Assembly (NCBI GenBank): GCA_025716855.1
Contig: JAIXMQ010000039.1
Location: 62,001 to 126,000, forward strand
From: Pilaira anomala
Taxonomy: Eukaryota > Mucoromycota > Mucoromycetes > Mucorales > Mucoraceae
Reading direction: 5' to 3'
DNA: 64,000 nt
Of this stretch, positions 36,908 through 52,178 are shown one piece after another (positions within the stretch are counted from its first letter, which is position 1; each line of letters starts with the position of its first letter). The position numbers and the translations under genes are program-made. The notes beneath the pieces were generated by a model, which was not told where the DNA came from, did not search any database, and worked only from the letters and a program-made list of their open reading frames with translations.

Positions 36908-37643
36908 TAGATAGACTAACGGACGTTGCCAAGAGGGGTCGCTCTTATTTAATATTAGATGCAGTGGATTCAAGGATGATATTGATGCTTCATACAAGGC
37001 TCACACAACTGAATACTTAGGAAAAAAAAATGTAATCATTAAATTTTTCACGCACAGTTTTATGCGGGGGACATTTTGGGCACCCATATTTCTGGTCAGC
37101 TTTTGGTGGTAATTATTTTTATTGGAAGTCTGTTATTTGTAGTCGCTTGAATTATCTTTGATGGTGTATCACATTCCTGTATCGTTGTACTGTTTTTCTC
37201 TGGAAAAGCACCATAAACCTTGCTTCCAACATGTTACATTGCTAATTTCAACCTGACTTATAAATTATAACAAATCTTGTTCGATTACTATTTAAGCAAC
37301 AAACTTATTATCTGGCTGGTTAATTATTTGTTATACAAGCTAGCTTGACTTCACTATGAAATAAAGACAGGTGTTCTATAACGTGAAAGTTATGGACAAT
37401 GTAAAAGTTAATGTGAAAAGTCTTTTTATTAAGTGAAATTAAACCGAAAGAACTATTCAAACTAAAATTATTATCATCTTTATATATTTTGAGAAGGATC
37501 ATCTTTAAATGAGACTCTACGTATGTACATATGATTGTAACTATGCTCTTTCAAAATCACTTGTGTATCCTTGTACGTGAGCTAAGAGTAAAAGTAATTT
37601 GCGCCGTAACTAATTCGATCTGTAACACCACCAGCAGTTCAAA
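36908..37643. other. Intergenic
   Basis: No gene visible. At about 37,455-37,520 there is a short stretch (CTAAAATTATTATCATCTTT) resembling the repeat shared by 18,785 and 55,475. The rest is AT-rich. Confidence 0.5.
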
Positions 37644-37838
37644 CTACTCTTCTCTCAACACCAACACGTTTTCTCTTGATATTTTAGCAATACGAGGCGA
37701 TATGTAACATTCAGTTGCATTCATGTCAACTAATACATTTATAGGAACACTACCAGCATTGTGAGCTTTTCTTAATTCTATTATTGCTTCGTATAAAGGT
37801 AGGACAGTATCTACAGATGCAGCACTATTCATTCCCAC
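37644..37838 (-). pseudogene. Retrotransposon aspartic-protease relic (Ty3/gypsy-like)
   Basis: A minus-strand frame of 64 codons contains INVLVDMNATECYISPRIAK. This follows the pattern of retroelement pepsin-like proteases, hydrophobic-LVDSGATxxxIS: the catalytic Asp and the AT are kept, but SG is replaced by MN. No reverse transcriptase, integrase or LTR is visible nearby, so only a fragment remains. An origin from a captured cellular ddi1-like protease is possible but less likely given the spacing of the motif. Confidence 0.5.
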
Positions 37839-38119
37839 AATATGTAGTATATCAAATGTTGACCATGTTAATGGCTTTACATAAAGTTATTGTATATCCT
37901 ACAATTTTTTCATAAGCTTTATCATCAAAAGGCTACTAATCAACATAGCGGAAAGTATTCATTGCTTTATTGCTATAAATATTATCAATATTATTACTAC
38001 CACCTCTATTAACATTTTCATTATATAGTAAAGAGAGAAGTATCAGGATTGACTGTTAAGCTTTCAATGACATATAATTTGGTATTTTTAAATTATTATC
38101 ATAACTACGTGCCACGACG

Positions 38120-38540
38120 ATGTTCTTCAAAAAGATTTATGAATTCTATGTTGCTACTGAAGATAATAAAAACAAAAGTAGAAATTGGATTTATTCATTT
38201 ACTTTTTTTTTTCCCCTTTGTTTAGCACCTACAAGTTTATTCAATATTAATACGTGTGACATCTATGCTGCCGCCTTCGAATCACGTGGACTTCTTTTTC
38301 GTTTACTTCGTAACGAAGATAAAAACGGATTATGTGTCAAGGTGAATAGTTTTTTTTAAAAAAAAAATCCTATTGTCCCACAAGTCTCACATCGTATTCA
38401 GAGTCCTTGGAAAGCACAAGGTGAACTTATTGTCCGTATAGATGATGGTCTAATTAAATTTGATGACTATTACAAGAACAAAGGTGCTACTAATAAAACG
38501 ATCTTGAAAAATGTCTTTGAAAGGGTGAATTTTTAAAAAA
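38120..38540 (+). pseudogene. Unknown two- or three-exon gene fragment
   Basis: A frame beginning MFFKKIYEFYVATEDNKN reaches a polypyrimidine tract and TTTAG at about 38,225, suggesting an intron end. It goes on as NTCDIYAAAFESRGLLFRLL to a GTGAAT donor at about 38,340. A second coding-like block at about 38,375-38,536 reads SPWKAQGELIVRIDDGLIK and GATNKTILKNVFE. The two blocks could be spliced, but the joins are not secure. No family recognised. Confidence 0.3.
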
Positions 38541-38822
38541 ATTGTATAGAAAGATTATTGTACTTCTATACTTTTATATATATATATAGATATTTCTGTA
38601 GTAGTGATTTATTAAACTAACTCAAGAAGGATTTTATTATTTTGGTGATGCTTAAAAGCGGATGTATGGAGATGAGACTTGAATGCAATCAAATCATCAT
38701 CGAAGCAATAAACGTCGTTCATACAGAAAAAAATCTTATAAACTTCGATCTGCGTGATAACCGATTCGCTCTTTTATGACACTTGCGTATATATTCTAAA
38801 GTTAAAATATACAATGAAATTA

Positions 38823-38861
<39 letters not shown>

Positions 38862-38916
38862 AACTACAGTTCTAACTGTCAAACAAAAAATAAATAAATA
38901 AAAAGAATCAATATTT
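38541..38916. other. Intergenic with long poly-A tract
   Basis: Contains a poly-A tract at about 38,824-38,858 just downstream of the RhoGEF stop codon (gene on the minus strand) and an AT run near 38,575. No gene. Confidence 0.6.
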
Positions 38917-41900
38917 TTAAGATCTTCTTGTATATCCAGTTGAATTACGTTGACTGTTCAGAACGAGCTGGAATAATGCTTGTGTATCTGGCTTTTGACT
39001 ATGAGACATGCAGACGTGAATTATGGGTTTTTCACCACCACCATTATAGTAGGCTAAACGAATATTTTCACCTGAAATGATTTGGTTCAACTCACCCTTT
39101 TTTTTTTTTTTTACAAAAAAAAATAAGTAAAAGAATCATCTAAATATTTAAAGTTTTACACTCACAGTTTCTACATGACGAACTTCAATAAAATAGGGAT
39201 CGATAGCGATGATATAAGGATGATCATATACGATATGAGTTGGAGTACCTTCCCAATCACATACAGTAGCAGGTCTATATACATAAGATGTAAGTAAAAA
39301 AAATAAATAAAATGTATATAAATTTTGATAAAACTTACTTTCTCTTATCTGCTCTAGGTACAAGAGAACCGTTACGATTATTAACATAGAATGCGAATTT
39401 ATCATAACATAATAAAAATTTATCGTTAATACGATACATGGCCAATGGTTTTAAGGGTTCAGCATGACGTGTGACAAAATAGAATTCAGGATCTTCTGTA
39501 TCAGGAATATCACGGCCCACTGTCAAATTCTCTGGATCAATGACTTCAAAACCACGTTCACAAACAATATTCAATTTTGCTTTCAAAAAGTGAATATTAC
39601 TTGCATCTGCACCAATATAGAAATCCTATATGTTGTAAAATATATATATATATAAGTATAAATGATAATACTGATACTTTTTTCTTCTCTTTACCTTGTA
39701 TCTTTTAAACCATTTTAAATAATCAAGACGAGTATTAAAGAGTGAAGGGCGTACAGTTAAAAATTTTTCGTTCTTGGGATTACGTAAATCACAAAATGGT
39801 TCTAAAGCAACAAAGACACTACTTGTATTCTTCTTCTTTTTATAAACGAGCATATCACGACCATTACAGAATCCAATTTGAAAGAAATTTACATTGGTAG
39901 CTATTTCTGCTTCAATACGGTCAATTGCTTTAGTGTTACTCTTGGAGTCAAGCACATCAATGGGATAGGCACGAAGGGCTTTTTCTGTAACATTTAAATA
40001 TTATTAGTACCCAAGTAATATATATATATATATATATATATATAACATACCTGTCAAAACAATTAGAATATGATACTTTTCAATTACATCCAATTGAACT
40101 ACACTTTCACATTGAATAATACGACGTACAGATTCTTGTCCTTCAGTCTTAAAGAAAACGCCATTATCAGTACCGATAGCAATCTTTTTTTCTTGTCTAC
40201 AAGAGAGAAAAGGTACAGAACAATTGATACGAGTAGTAGTACCATTAGGTTGGCCATTACCAAGACGAAAATTGACATCATCCAAAGGTTTCAACTCAAA
40301 TACATCTGAGTCACCATGACGTTTCTTCATTGAAGCTTTAGCATCATCAATTGCTTTTGTCCATTCTTGCTTTTCTTCAACAGTAGAACAGAAAAATGGA
40401 TAGACAGCACCGCCTCTTGAACCCAAATGATGTAAAGTTAAAGTAACACCTGTACTAACAGGATTCATACCACTAATGACAGAAGCATTATTTGTACCAG
40501 TAGATTGATATTTTGCCAACATTTGTAATGGAATGGGTTTTTTCCAAAGCCTATATTCTTCACCTGTACTTGTTTTACGCATTTTTGTCATGACAACCAT
40601 ATGATCAAATACAAAAGCATAAATATCATTTTTATCTGCTACATCTAAAGTACCACTTCTACGTTTCAAAGTTCCCTTGTGATACAAGCGACGATTAGGA
40701 TTATCCAATAATAAATCATGGGCTTCACCTTGTTTAAATATAATACGATCACGAATATTTAAGATGTTTAAACGATTCTTGATATGTAGAGCTTGATTAT
40801 CAGCTTTAGAAGCAACTGAACGAATAATATCATAACTACGAGTTAAAAAGATATGATCTGGATGATCCTTTGGTGTCTTTTTCAATAATCCTTCAATTAA
40901 TAAAGGATAACGTTGCATACGTGTAACTGGACAAAGCAAATAATGCCAAATAGGTAATCTATCTGTACGTTCGTGTTTCGTAATTTCTCTTGTAAATCTT
41001 TCAAATTCTGAATTATTTTTAATCTCTTGTTCTGCCAAATATTTCGCCATCAATGCTTGTGGACTGTAGGTGACATAGGGTTTTTCAAAAAATTGCATAT
41101 GTTGAATCAAAATATCACCAATAGTAGGTACACATTTACCTATATTATCACGGAATCGTGCTAATAAATCTCTAAATAAAGCTTCACTAATCTGTACTAG
41201 TTCTTGATAGTTATTAAATACTGTTTGAATGAAATTAGGGAGACGATCACTATCAATCGCTCCTGATCTTTCAAGTCCTTGTACAACGACCTACACAGAG
41301 TAAAATTAGTCTCTTATTATTTGCCTGTATATATATATATATATATATATTTACTTCGTGAAGAATAGTTAAATCAGAGAGATACTTTTCTTCTGAATAA
41401 ATAGTTTCGTTCAATACTTCTTGTCTTCCGATCTCCTTTGAATCCAAAGTCTTTAAGAATTCTCTATCTACACCTGCAGACCAAGCCTCATGTGGCATCA
41501 ACTATTAAAAGCATTAGTATAATTGTATTTAAATTATATATTGTTACCTACCCAACCACCCACAGGGGAACTCGTAGATTTATATGAAGCATTACGAGAA
41601 ACAGTGACTTCAACCTTATTATCACTGACAAAATCTTTACCATTATTAGGACATCGGTCTGAATAACAACCACCTTGTCCAGGTCTACAAACATAACTAT
41701 AACAAGGTGTCAAACTAGGAATTACACCAACAGGTAAATTATCATCCGAAATGTCCTCTTCTAAAAAGTAAGTATCATCTGAATTATACATGGTGTTTGA
41801 AATTAAAGATCGTTGTGAATACTGTGTAGGTGAAAATAAAGCTGGTTTACAGCGCATTAATGCATTTGCAATATTAACACAGTATTCTTCTGGTACTTGA

Positions 41901-43367
41901 TCGTTTAATAATCCCTTGATAATAATTACTGCTTCTGAACCAGTAAATGACTCGTTATATTCACTTGCACACCATAATTCTCGAACATTTTCTAATCCCT
42001 TTACATGACGAATAAAAGATGTAGATAAAACAGAAAGTAAACCATAATTAGGTTCAATTACTCTAGCTGGTACAGCTGGACGAACAGGTTCTTGATGACG
42101 AGGGAGTGCAGGCGCTTGGTTTTGAGTTTCGGTTTGTGCTACGATTGGAGCTTGAACAACAGGAGGAAGAGGTGGAGGAGTATCAGTAACAGGATGAGGA
42201 GGATACATGTAAAATTGAGTAGGATCGTTATAAGTAATGTTGTTTTTATTATTCAATACTGGTTCTGGTTGGTGTTGATGTTGTTGTTGTTGTTGTTGTT
42301 GAACAGGAGGTGTCTTATCATAATCATCAGTACTATACTCATTTGCACGATGTGGTTGAGTAGGCCTTACAAAATACTCTTCATCACTATCCGTATCAGG
42401 TGATACCGGGATAAAAGGCACTTCACCATCCTCGGCATTTTCAGATTCCGGTAAATAAGTGTATTTAGGACGTTCAATAGTGTTAATGACAGCAGTAGAT
42501 CTTAAGGAAGAAGGTGGACGACGATTTTGTTGATTGTAGCTAGATTGAGAAGTAGTGGGTCTGAATCCAGGGTTAGTAGTAGGTGGTGTATCATTAGGTG
42601 TAGAAACATTAGTAGACGTATCAGAATGATTAGGTACAAATACAGGACGGTATGAGTTTGTAATTAATTCCTCTGTTCCATCAGGGTAACCAGTTATAGT
42701 TTGATAAGGTTGCACTTGAGGGTAACGAGGAGGTGATCCAGGTGGTGAAGTAGTGCCTTCACTATAATTTCTTTGGTGTCGGTATTGAACTGGTGGGTAT
42801 ACAGATTCTTGTTGTTGTTGTTGCTGCTGATAGTTGGGAGTTGGCATAGAATACATTGGATTAACTGCAGGTGGTGTAGAACTATCAATCATTGAATTAT
42901 TATTCACAATAGACGATACTCTTTGAGGTAAAGGCGTATGAAGCTGTTGTTGAGGTGGATATTGTCCATAGACTTGGCTTGGTGGTGGGTAACCATAGTA
43001 ATTATTATCGCTAGGATATTGATAACTACTGGAACCTTCCATATTACCATGGTAACCGTTATTTTCAGTACGTGGTGGAAGTTGAGGAGGTCCAACGTTA
43101 TTATCAGAATAATAGTTAAAGTAATTGCTATGTTGCTTTATTTTTCAAAAACATATATAAGTATTCAAAGAATAGTAATAATAATAAAAATTGCTTTCAA
43201 AAACTTACAGGCTGTTGATTATATTCATAACCATTCATAGATGGACGGGGCTGGGACCCAACAAGTGAATTTAACATGGCGTCAACCTCATAAGCTGAAT
43301 CTTGACCGTTCTCACTATTATAATATTGGTGATGTTGTCCAGGTGAATGATGTTGTTGATTAGACAT
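38917..43367 (-). CDS. Rho1 guanine nucleotide exchange factor (Rom2-type: DEP, DH, PH, CNH)
   Basis: Eight exons in consistent phase: 43367-43209, 43135-41552, 41501-41355, 41290-40051, 39984-39695, 39625-39339, 39274-39166 and 39096-38917, giving 1331 aa, close to yeast Rom2 in size. The first 400 residues are Gln/Pro/Asn-rich with polyglutamine stretches. A DEP-like region lies at about 416-510 (HVKGLENVRELWCASEYNES). The DH domain runs from about 605 to 800, with EEKYLSDLTILHE and CPVTRMQRYPLLIEGLLKKT. The PH domain is at about 836-960, and the citron-homology domain from about 985 to the end (IAIGTDNGVFFK, VYDHPYIIAIDP). Proteins of this build activate Rho1 at the plasma membrane and control cell-wall synthesis and polarity. 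The final acceptor, 39,096, follows an A-run ending AAG, not a good pyrimidine tract; it is chosen because it restores VETGELNQIISGENIR. Confidence 0.94.
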
Positions 43368-44548
43368 TATTTAATCAACAAGAAGAAAAAGAAAAAGAAA
43401 GGGGGGAAAGGGGAAGTTTTCTTTCTTCTTTTTGTTTCTTTGTAAAGAGAGAGAGAGGGCTTATACATAGTTTTAAAATGAGTATGGTCCCGCACTTATT
43501 TTTAGGCCAATAAAAATTGATTAAACTCGATGAGTAGTAGTATTGCTTTCAAAAACAAGATAATTTCTGTTTGCGAGACATTTTATCACTTTGTTTTGAT
43601 TGTAGAAGCACTTTTTTTTTCTTATTGAGAGCTTTTGATATTCTCTTACACAACAAGAGAATGACTTGTGTTTGATTAGTTGACTTTATTTCTCAACTTA
43701 GTACTCATTACTGTTGATCAAAGAAGATATGTTGTGGTCGACCAATACGATGAGCGAGCCGGAAAGCTATTATTTCTTCTCTTCTACATCTATATTTTCT
43801 TGAAGGATTTTTCGTTGGTACATTACCAATAAAAGCCTTTATAATTATCATGCTCGGATATACTTGTTCGCTTGATTTCCGAGTTAGATACAGTTAATAA
43901 TAAGCTTGTCAAAGTGGGAAATAATATATCTGAAAGATAAAAGCGAAAAAAAAGCACAGTTAATATATTATTGGACTCGTCATTTGTACAAGACCAAGAA
44001 ATAATATAACTTTTTGATAACAATACTCCTCCATTTATTACAAGTGCTTTTTATACGCTAAAATATTATAGAGATACTTGAATAGCTAAACTAAGGATAT
44101 ATGTACATTCTATTTTTGAGTAACTAATAAAAAAGAAACATGGTTAACCATTTCGTATGATAATACCGAGGATGCTTTTTAAAACTTTAGTATCTATAGT
44201 GAAGAAATTATTACACTACTTTAAAGTAACTAAGGTCATGTACATGTGTGCATATAAATAAATACTCAGGAGTAGAATTATGTTATTTACATATAAATAG
44301 AGGTTTAGATAAGAAGATCAAGGAGGCAAGATACTATGTATGTATGTATGTACATTGCTTTAAATGACGTGCCAAAAAGTATACAACATAAAAAGTTTAT
44401 TTTTATTTTCCCTTCTCCCTTTAATTACTTTAATTTTACCAAAATAGAATAATGCCTTTTTTTTTTATCGAGAAAAAAAAAATAGTTATATTTATTTATT
44501 CAAGGGATGTGTGTGTGTGCGTGAAAGGTATATGTATAAATATAGGAC
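43368..44548. other. Intergenic between RhoGEF start and WC-1 stop
   Basis: Upstream region of the RhoGEF gene. Immediately before its ATG is a purine-rich stretch on the plus strand (CT-rich on the coding strand, 43,381-43,420), common in fungal promoters. GTAT repeats lie near 44,337-44,352. I see no other gene. Confidence 0.55.
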
Positions 44549-46867
44549 TTAAGCTACTAAGCCAGCTTGATTTGAAGAAGGAGGAGCATCTGATTTTTTG
44601 GATGCTAATAATTTGGCGTAACGAAGGCCACAAGCGTTACATAACTCCTTGGGACCATTAGGACCTTTTCTCCATTCGGGAGAATCCTTACTTTGACATT
44701 GTGCGCACATTTTAGGGATATCTGTGACTTCAACAGTCTTCTTCTTCTTTTGCTAATTAAAGAGAAAGTTGTTTAGATTTAAAGCTTATAAATTAATAAT
44801 AATACTTTTTTTTTTTTTTTTTTTTTACCTTTCTGCGCTTAGGGTTAGCATAATTTTCAAGTTGTTCTCTTAACTTTCTATTAGCTAATTGAAGTTGATG
44901 AAGTTCATATTGCCATGAAGTACCACGAACAGTTTCAAGTTCTGCAAACAAGTTTTCATCATTATCAGAAGGAGTATCCATCATAGATTCCAATACGGGT
45001 TGATTATTTGTTGAGCTATTTTCTTTTGCTCTGATTTGAATTAAAGCGAAAGAAGGACGACCTACACCAAATGAGACATCACCAGGATAAAAAGTAGAAA
45101 AGACAGGAATATAATCACCCTTGTTATTTTGCATAGTATGATGAAGATTGACAATACGACCTTCCTTTACTAATTCAAGAGCTCTTGTGATATCACGTAC
45201 ATTATTATCACCGACATATTGATAAAGGGTAGCACCTTCAAGAGAATCTGCAGCAAAACCAACTACTTCTTCACTAGTAGGTGTAACATGTAAGAATAAA
45301 CCAGTTAAAGTTGATTTTGTCCAGAATTCAGGGCCATTTGTAATATCACCAGCTTGAACAATTTCTTTACGAACTAATTCATACATTGGTCTTTCTCTTC
45401 CTGCCAAAATGAGACATTTACGACCTTTACTTTGATCAACATGAATCTTGCCTTGACATTCCATCCACATATAACCAGAGTATTTACGACGCACACGGAA
45501 AATGAGATTGACAACCTTATCAGTATTACTGGCGGCTTCTTTAATTTCACGCATAACAGGTACAATATCTGAAGGGTGACAAATAGAAGATAATGGATGA
45601 CCAACTAATTCCTCAGGATCATGTTCTAATAAATGAGATGAAGAACGAGAACAATAAAGGAAGAATCCTTTAAGAGATAATACATGAATAAAATCTTCTG
45701 ATTGATCTAATAAAAGCTTGTTCCATTCTTGTTGTAATTGTTGTTCATTATCACCAGTACAGTTAACAAGCTCAAGAATTTCTGGGGAAGCCAATGTAGA
45801 AGAAGCGGGAGCTGTAGTAGGTAACTCACGGAAGTAATCATCTACTGGTTCTGAGCTATAGCCTATATATAATAAAAGAGTTGTTAGTATTAATCAAGTA
45901 CATACAAATAAAAAATAAAAAACTTACTTGCACCAGGAATATAAGCAGGAATATTCATTTGTTGATAATTAACCAAATAAGTACCATCTATTTTTTTTTT
46001 TTTTTTTTTTTTGTCAATTAGGTAAACAAACAAAAGATTAAATCTTGTATTTACCTTTCATCTTTTCTAAAATAGCATTGGGTTGTTCCACCAAATCAAC
46101 TTGCAACCCAACAAAAAATGCAACCTCATTATTATCATTTGTGATAGGAATGACCGTAATAAGATTAACAAAAGGCTACAAAAAAAAAAAAAAAAAAAAA
46201 AAAAAATAGTCAATTAAACATTTGTACAACACATAACAGGTTTTTTTTTTTTAGTATCACTTACTTGACCACCTTTACGATAGTTAATAATACTAGCTTG
46301 ATGCTCTTTATTTTGCAACATTTGAGCTTTTAAATGGTATACAGCTTGGTTATCAGTATAAGTACGACGAGAACCACAAGTAACTTGACCATCAGGAGCT
46401 TGTAAGAAACGACAATTACGACCTACAATTTCATTTGCATGATAACCTGTCAAATGTTCAAAGGTGGGTGAACAATAAACAATAGGACAATCATATTGAC
46501 GAGCATCTGTAACCAAGAATGAGCAAGACATATCAATTGGACCTAAATTAATTTGAGGATTGGGTCTAAAAAAAAAAGAAACTTGTTACTAGGTTACTAC
46601 TTTTTTTTATGTATATCTTTTATTTTACCTGTTCACAAGACGTGATAAAACGCCAACCATATCAAAGCCTGAACTTGAATAGACACCTGTCAAAGGTGCG
46701 TCAGAAGTTTGCTCTACTTCAATAGGAGCAAGATCAATAGAAGGGATCTCTGTTAGTTGTTGGTCATTCAGAACAGGTTGGTTTAAGCCTGGAATATCAA
46801 AAGGTACTGCAGTAGCTGTTGCAGTTCTTTGTTGATCCCATTGTGAATCGTTTTCAAAATTAACCAT
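44549..46867 (-). CDS. White collar-1-type blue-light receptor / transcription factor (LOV, PAS, GATA finger)
   Basis: Six exons in phase: 46867-46629, 46565-46265, 46175-46055, 45987-45928, 45862-44829 and 44752-44549, giving 652 aa. A LOV domain (about 90-220) carries GRNCRFLQ; the Cys at about residue 131 is the flavin-adduct cysteine, so photochemistry should be intact. Two further PAS-like regions follow, including [33 protein letters not shown] and [17 protein letters not shown] coiled, charged segment comes next, then a Lys-rich run and a GATA zinc finger of the form C-X2-C-X18-C-X2-C (CAQC ... CNAC) 40-50 residues from the end. In Mucorales, WC-1-type proteins (MadA/WcoA class) pair with WC-2-type partners to switch on light-responsive genes. 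It is much shorter than Neurospora WC-1, mostly through a short N-terminus. Which of the several Mucorales paralogues this is cannot be told. Confidence 0.95.
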
Positions 46868-48122
46868 TCTGAAATTTTTTAGAAAAATAGAAAAATCGTG
46901 GGGGGGAAAAAAAGAAAAAAAGCGATAAAAAATAAGTGGATTTTATATACCAACTCATTGGGATATCCAGAAAAAGAAAAAAAAAATTACTAATGCTTAT
47001 ATGGAAACTGTGAATATCATTGGCTAACTTACTATAAAGATTGACAAGAAAAGCCAAAATATATTGGCAGTAAACTTAAAAAAGTAAAATCTGTTGTATC
47101 CCCTTGAAACTCCTTTTAAGCTGCACTTGGAAAAAAACCAAGATTTTAATTTAAAAAGGACTAGTTCTTCTGTACTATGTTACACTCATTTATCCAAATA
47201 AAATATCAGATTATCTTAAGAACCTTCTATCGTCTTCGTACCGTAAAATCTTATAGAAATACTTACTTGCAAATAACTTAATTAGAAAAGGTAAAAAAAA
47301 AAAAAGTTTAAAAAAAGACTTTTATTTCCGTACTCCCAAAGCAAAACAAGGTTATAGGAGTCAAGGAGTGAAAATCATATACAATCCATAAATTTTTTTA
47401 GGAGAAGTACATCAAAGAGTATCTAGAAAAAAACTGCGATTGTTTATACACATATATACTCTCTCACTACTTATTAAATAATAGCTTAATGAATAAGCTT
47501 TAATGAATAAGTACGGCTCAAATATTTAGTTGCTAACCTACTACATATTTGTGATGAATTTCGTCAAATATTCAATTCATCTAGTAAAGAAAAAAGGGCT
47601 TCATGTATACTATACTACAGCAGCGTATATATAAACTGCGAGAAAAGCTTTACAATAATAAAAAAAAAGGGGGTGGAACGACAAAGCCAACATTGTCCCT
47701 TGTTCTCCCTAAGAGAAAGACAAGATGACCCGAGTATTGATGAAGCAAGTCAAATTTAGTATCATAATTGTAAACACTGGCATTATTTTCAGATGACTCG
47801 TGCATGTAATAAAGTAACTATTTTTTTTAACAAATAAAATAAAAGAATAATCTTGCTGGGTTACATTTACACAATGTGTTAAACGTGTGAATATTTATAT
47901 GGTATAGAATCATCTTTATTATATACCTTTCTCTCGTCATTTAACCTTTTTTTTATTATTATTAATTGAAGATGAAGAAGAATCTACGAATAATATAAAA
48001 AAACGTCGGTGCTGAAACGAATCAAGTAAATATTAAGAATAGTCTTTGAGTATTCTACCGTAAAATATATAACAACAAAAACAACAACAACAACAACAAC
48101 AACAAATGATGAGGTTAGTTGA
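46868..48122. other. Intergenic between WC-1 start and MAPK stop
   Basis: Upstream region of the WC-1 gene plus the downstream end of the MAPK gene. An AAC microsatellite lies at about 48,073-48,105, just beyond the MAPK stop. No gene visible. Confidence 0.6.
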
Positions 48123-49821
<1,699 letters not shown>

Positions 49822-52104
49822 ATTTCTTTTGTTTATTTATTGAGTTTTTTTTTTTTTTTTTTTTTTCCTTTTGCCCTATTGTCAGTTGGGGGAAATAAAG
49901 AAAGAAAGAAATTGATAATAGTTGTAAACGTGTGTGTGTATTGGGTTTCTTTTCATATAAATTTTTTTGGACGGAGTACGAAGTCTTTTAGAAGATGGAA
50001 GTATATATGAATTGAAATGATAAAGAGAATAATGAAAAGTATGAATATATACTTTCAAAACCAAGTGAGACACAAAGATATAAGCTGTCATCCTATTTAT
50101 TGGTATGGATAAAGATTGAGCTTGCTTGAATCTTGTTGGTATGACGGCAATGTCTCCAATAACTTTTTGTGTCACGGCATTTAAAAGTTCCAGTTGCAAA
50201 ATTCGGGTTTGTACACCTACTAAGTTTTCAAAATTCTATACTAGACGACTTTGTCAGCTTCTATATTCTTCAATAGTTGAAGTATTCAATTCGATCACTT
50301 ATATGCTTATATTAAAAAAAAATTCTCAAGAGATAGATCTTATCAATCACCTGGGGGCTCATAATGAATTGGGCACTTTCTTTATTGTTATTTTTTTTTT
50401 TAAAAAAAAAAAGGGATACTACTACTATTTGTCAAGGAAATCAAGTTTGTTCTAAAGATTTTATTTGCTTAGATAAGTTACTAAAGACCAACGGTTCTAT
50501 TGTGCTCGGGCTTACTATACTAGGTCAATTGAAGCAGCAGTATTGTTATATTTTCATCTAATGAGTCTTTTTTGGTGTTTAACGTTGGCATTTTGATTTA
50601 TGGTTTTTTAAAGTAGTAGTATCCTAAGACTAATCACCAAAAAGTTTCATAATCATACATATACATAATGTTTAAAGAGTAAGTTAGTAAAGAAAAATGG
50701 TATAACAATTTTCATAACAGACAATACAATTATCAAGATAAGGACAATAGATCCAACTTCTTCCTATGATATCCAATGGCTACTATAGTAACGAGTGTAT
50801 AATTATACTCTTGATTTGTATTCACAAGATAATTTTGTAAAGGATTTTGTTTGCGTTCTAAAAATAGAAAAATCATGCAAATCAAGCCGCATCTTTTTAT
50901 TTTCGAAAAAATAACCGTAACCATTGTCATAACTACATCTACAAAATTGAAATGAGCAGAATCTATTCAGCATTATGTATGCGCATATTAAAGCTTACTT
51001 TGGATTTTACATGGCCACGAATTCATATCTCTCATTCACAACGTCTTTAACATAAAAGCGTGTTATTATTTTTTGTTTTTTAAATAAATAAAAAAAGGTA
51101 TCTAATTGAGGGCAGACGCATATATCAGAGCACAATTTAAATAACTGCTCATATTCCGCCACAATTTGTTTTTGTATACAATCAGCAATCTTCAGTCAAA
51201 ACATTTAAATAATTGATCGGGAGGCAGCGTATGAAGTGTGATCATAAAACCTTCAATTTTTTGATAACATGACACAAGCCAAGTTTTCTTTTTAGCAAAA
51301 TCAAGTATTGTATGCATTTTTTATCTGGGGAAATGTTGCAAAAATGCTTCAACGAGAAAACAAACGCTCAAAAGGTAACATTAAAGGGAACTTTCGGTGC
51401 ACTGTCAGCGTCTAATGTATATGTTTAGCTTGAGTATACGTATAAAAAATATTAAAAGTATAAAAGATTACTTTTTATTTAATGTGGATTGAATACAATC
51501 TATATCAAATTAAATTAGTGTTATAAATCCACCTTTTACTGTACCTGACTTCAGATTTTCAATTCACCACCTTTATAAATTAAATTTAACTTACACTATA
51601 ATTTAAATCAGATAAAAATATCACCTTCTCTTTATTATACTATAGATCAGATAGAACCATCTCTAAAAATTACAAATATCAAACATTTTAGGTAACATGC
51701 TTCAATAAAATCAATCAATTTACAGATTACTAGATATCGAAGTAATCATACTTATATATATATATATATTATCTTTTATTTTTATTCTTTGATTCCCTTG
51801 AAACTCGAGTAGCTCTCGTCTCGTTTCATTGTTTATCTTTTTACTTTTATTTCTTTACTTTGGATTCGTTCCCATATGTTTATTTACTTATAAATTTATA
51901 TAAAATTATGTGGTGCTCACGCAGAATTGTATTTTATTTGGAAACCCTTCTATATAAAAACTATTCGAACCTATTTACTAATTTATCTTCCCTATCTAAT
52001 TGACCAGAACGTAACAGTAGTACAAAATCTAGATCTGATTTTGACAAAAAAGAATTGTGACAGCTCAAGCTGCTGCTTTGATATACAAAAATATTAAAAA
52101 ATAA
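49822..52104. other. Gene-poor region upstream of the MAPK gene
   Basis: The first few hundred bases must hold the MAPK promoter. At 50,126-50,561 (plus) two frames joined by a T/A-run have protein-like composition (LINHLGAHNELGTFF, then FICLDKLLKTNGSIVLGL) and could be a relic of the family found at 32.5 and 56.9 kb, but the match is too weak to claim. At about 50,940-51,070 the sequence resembles 16,070-16,190 in the left palindrome arm. AT repeats lie near 51,755. Nothing else seen. Confidence 0.5.
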
Positions 52105-52178
52105 CGCTCCCGGGAAGGCTTGAACTTCCAACCTCCCGATTAACAGTCGGACGCGCTAGCCAATTGCGCCACGGAAGC
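52105..52178 (-). tRNA. tRNA-Asn (anticodon GUU)
   Basis: Read on the minus strand, 74 nt fold into a cloverleaf. The acceptor stem pairs GCTTCCG with CGGGAGC (one T-G pair). The D arm has GCGC on both sides. The anticodon stem is CCGA/TCGG with the loop CTGTTAA, giving anticodon GTT. The T arm is GGAAG-TTCAAGC-CTTCC. The discriminator base is G. There is no intron. A T-run (TTATTTTTT) follows directly on the minus strand and would stop RNA polymerase III. Confidence 0.95.

Noticed and set aside
42092..42403. Plus-strand frame inside the RhoGEF
   Set aside because: Shadow of the Gln/Pro-rich coding exon on the other strand.
50126..50561. Gene with the nuclease-like family C-terminus
   Set aside because: Some phrases resemble the family but the D...E motif is absent and a T/A homopolymer breaks the frame; mentioned only in the region note.
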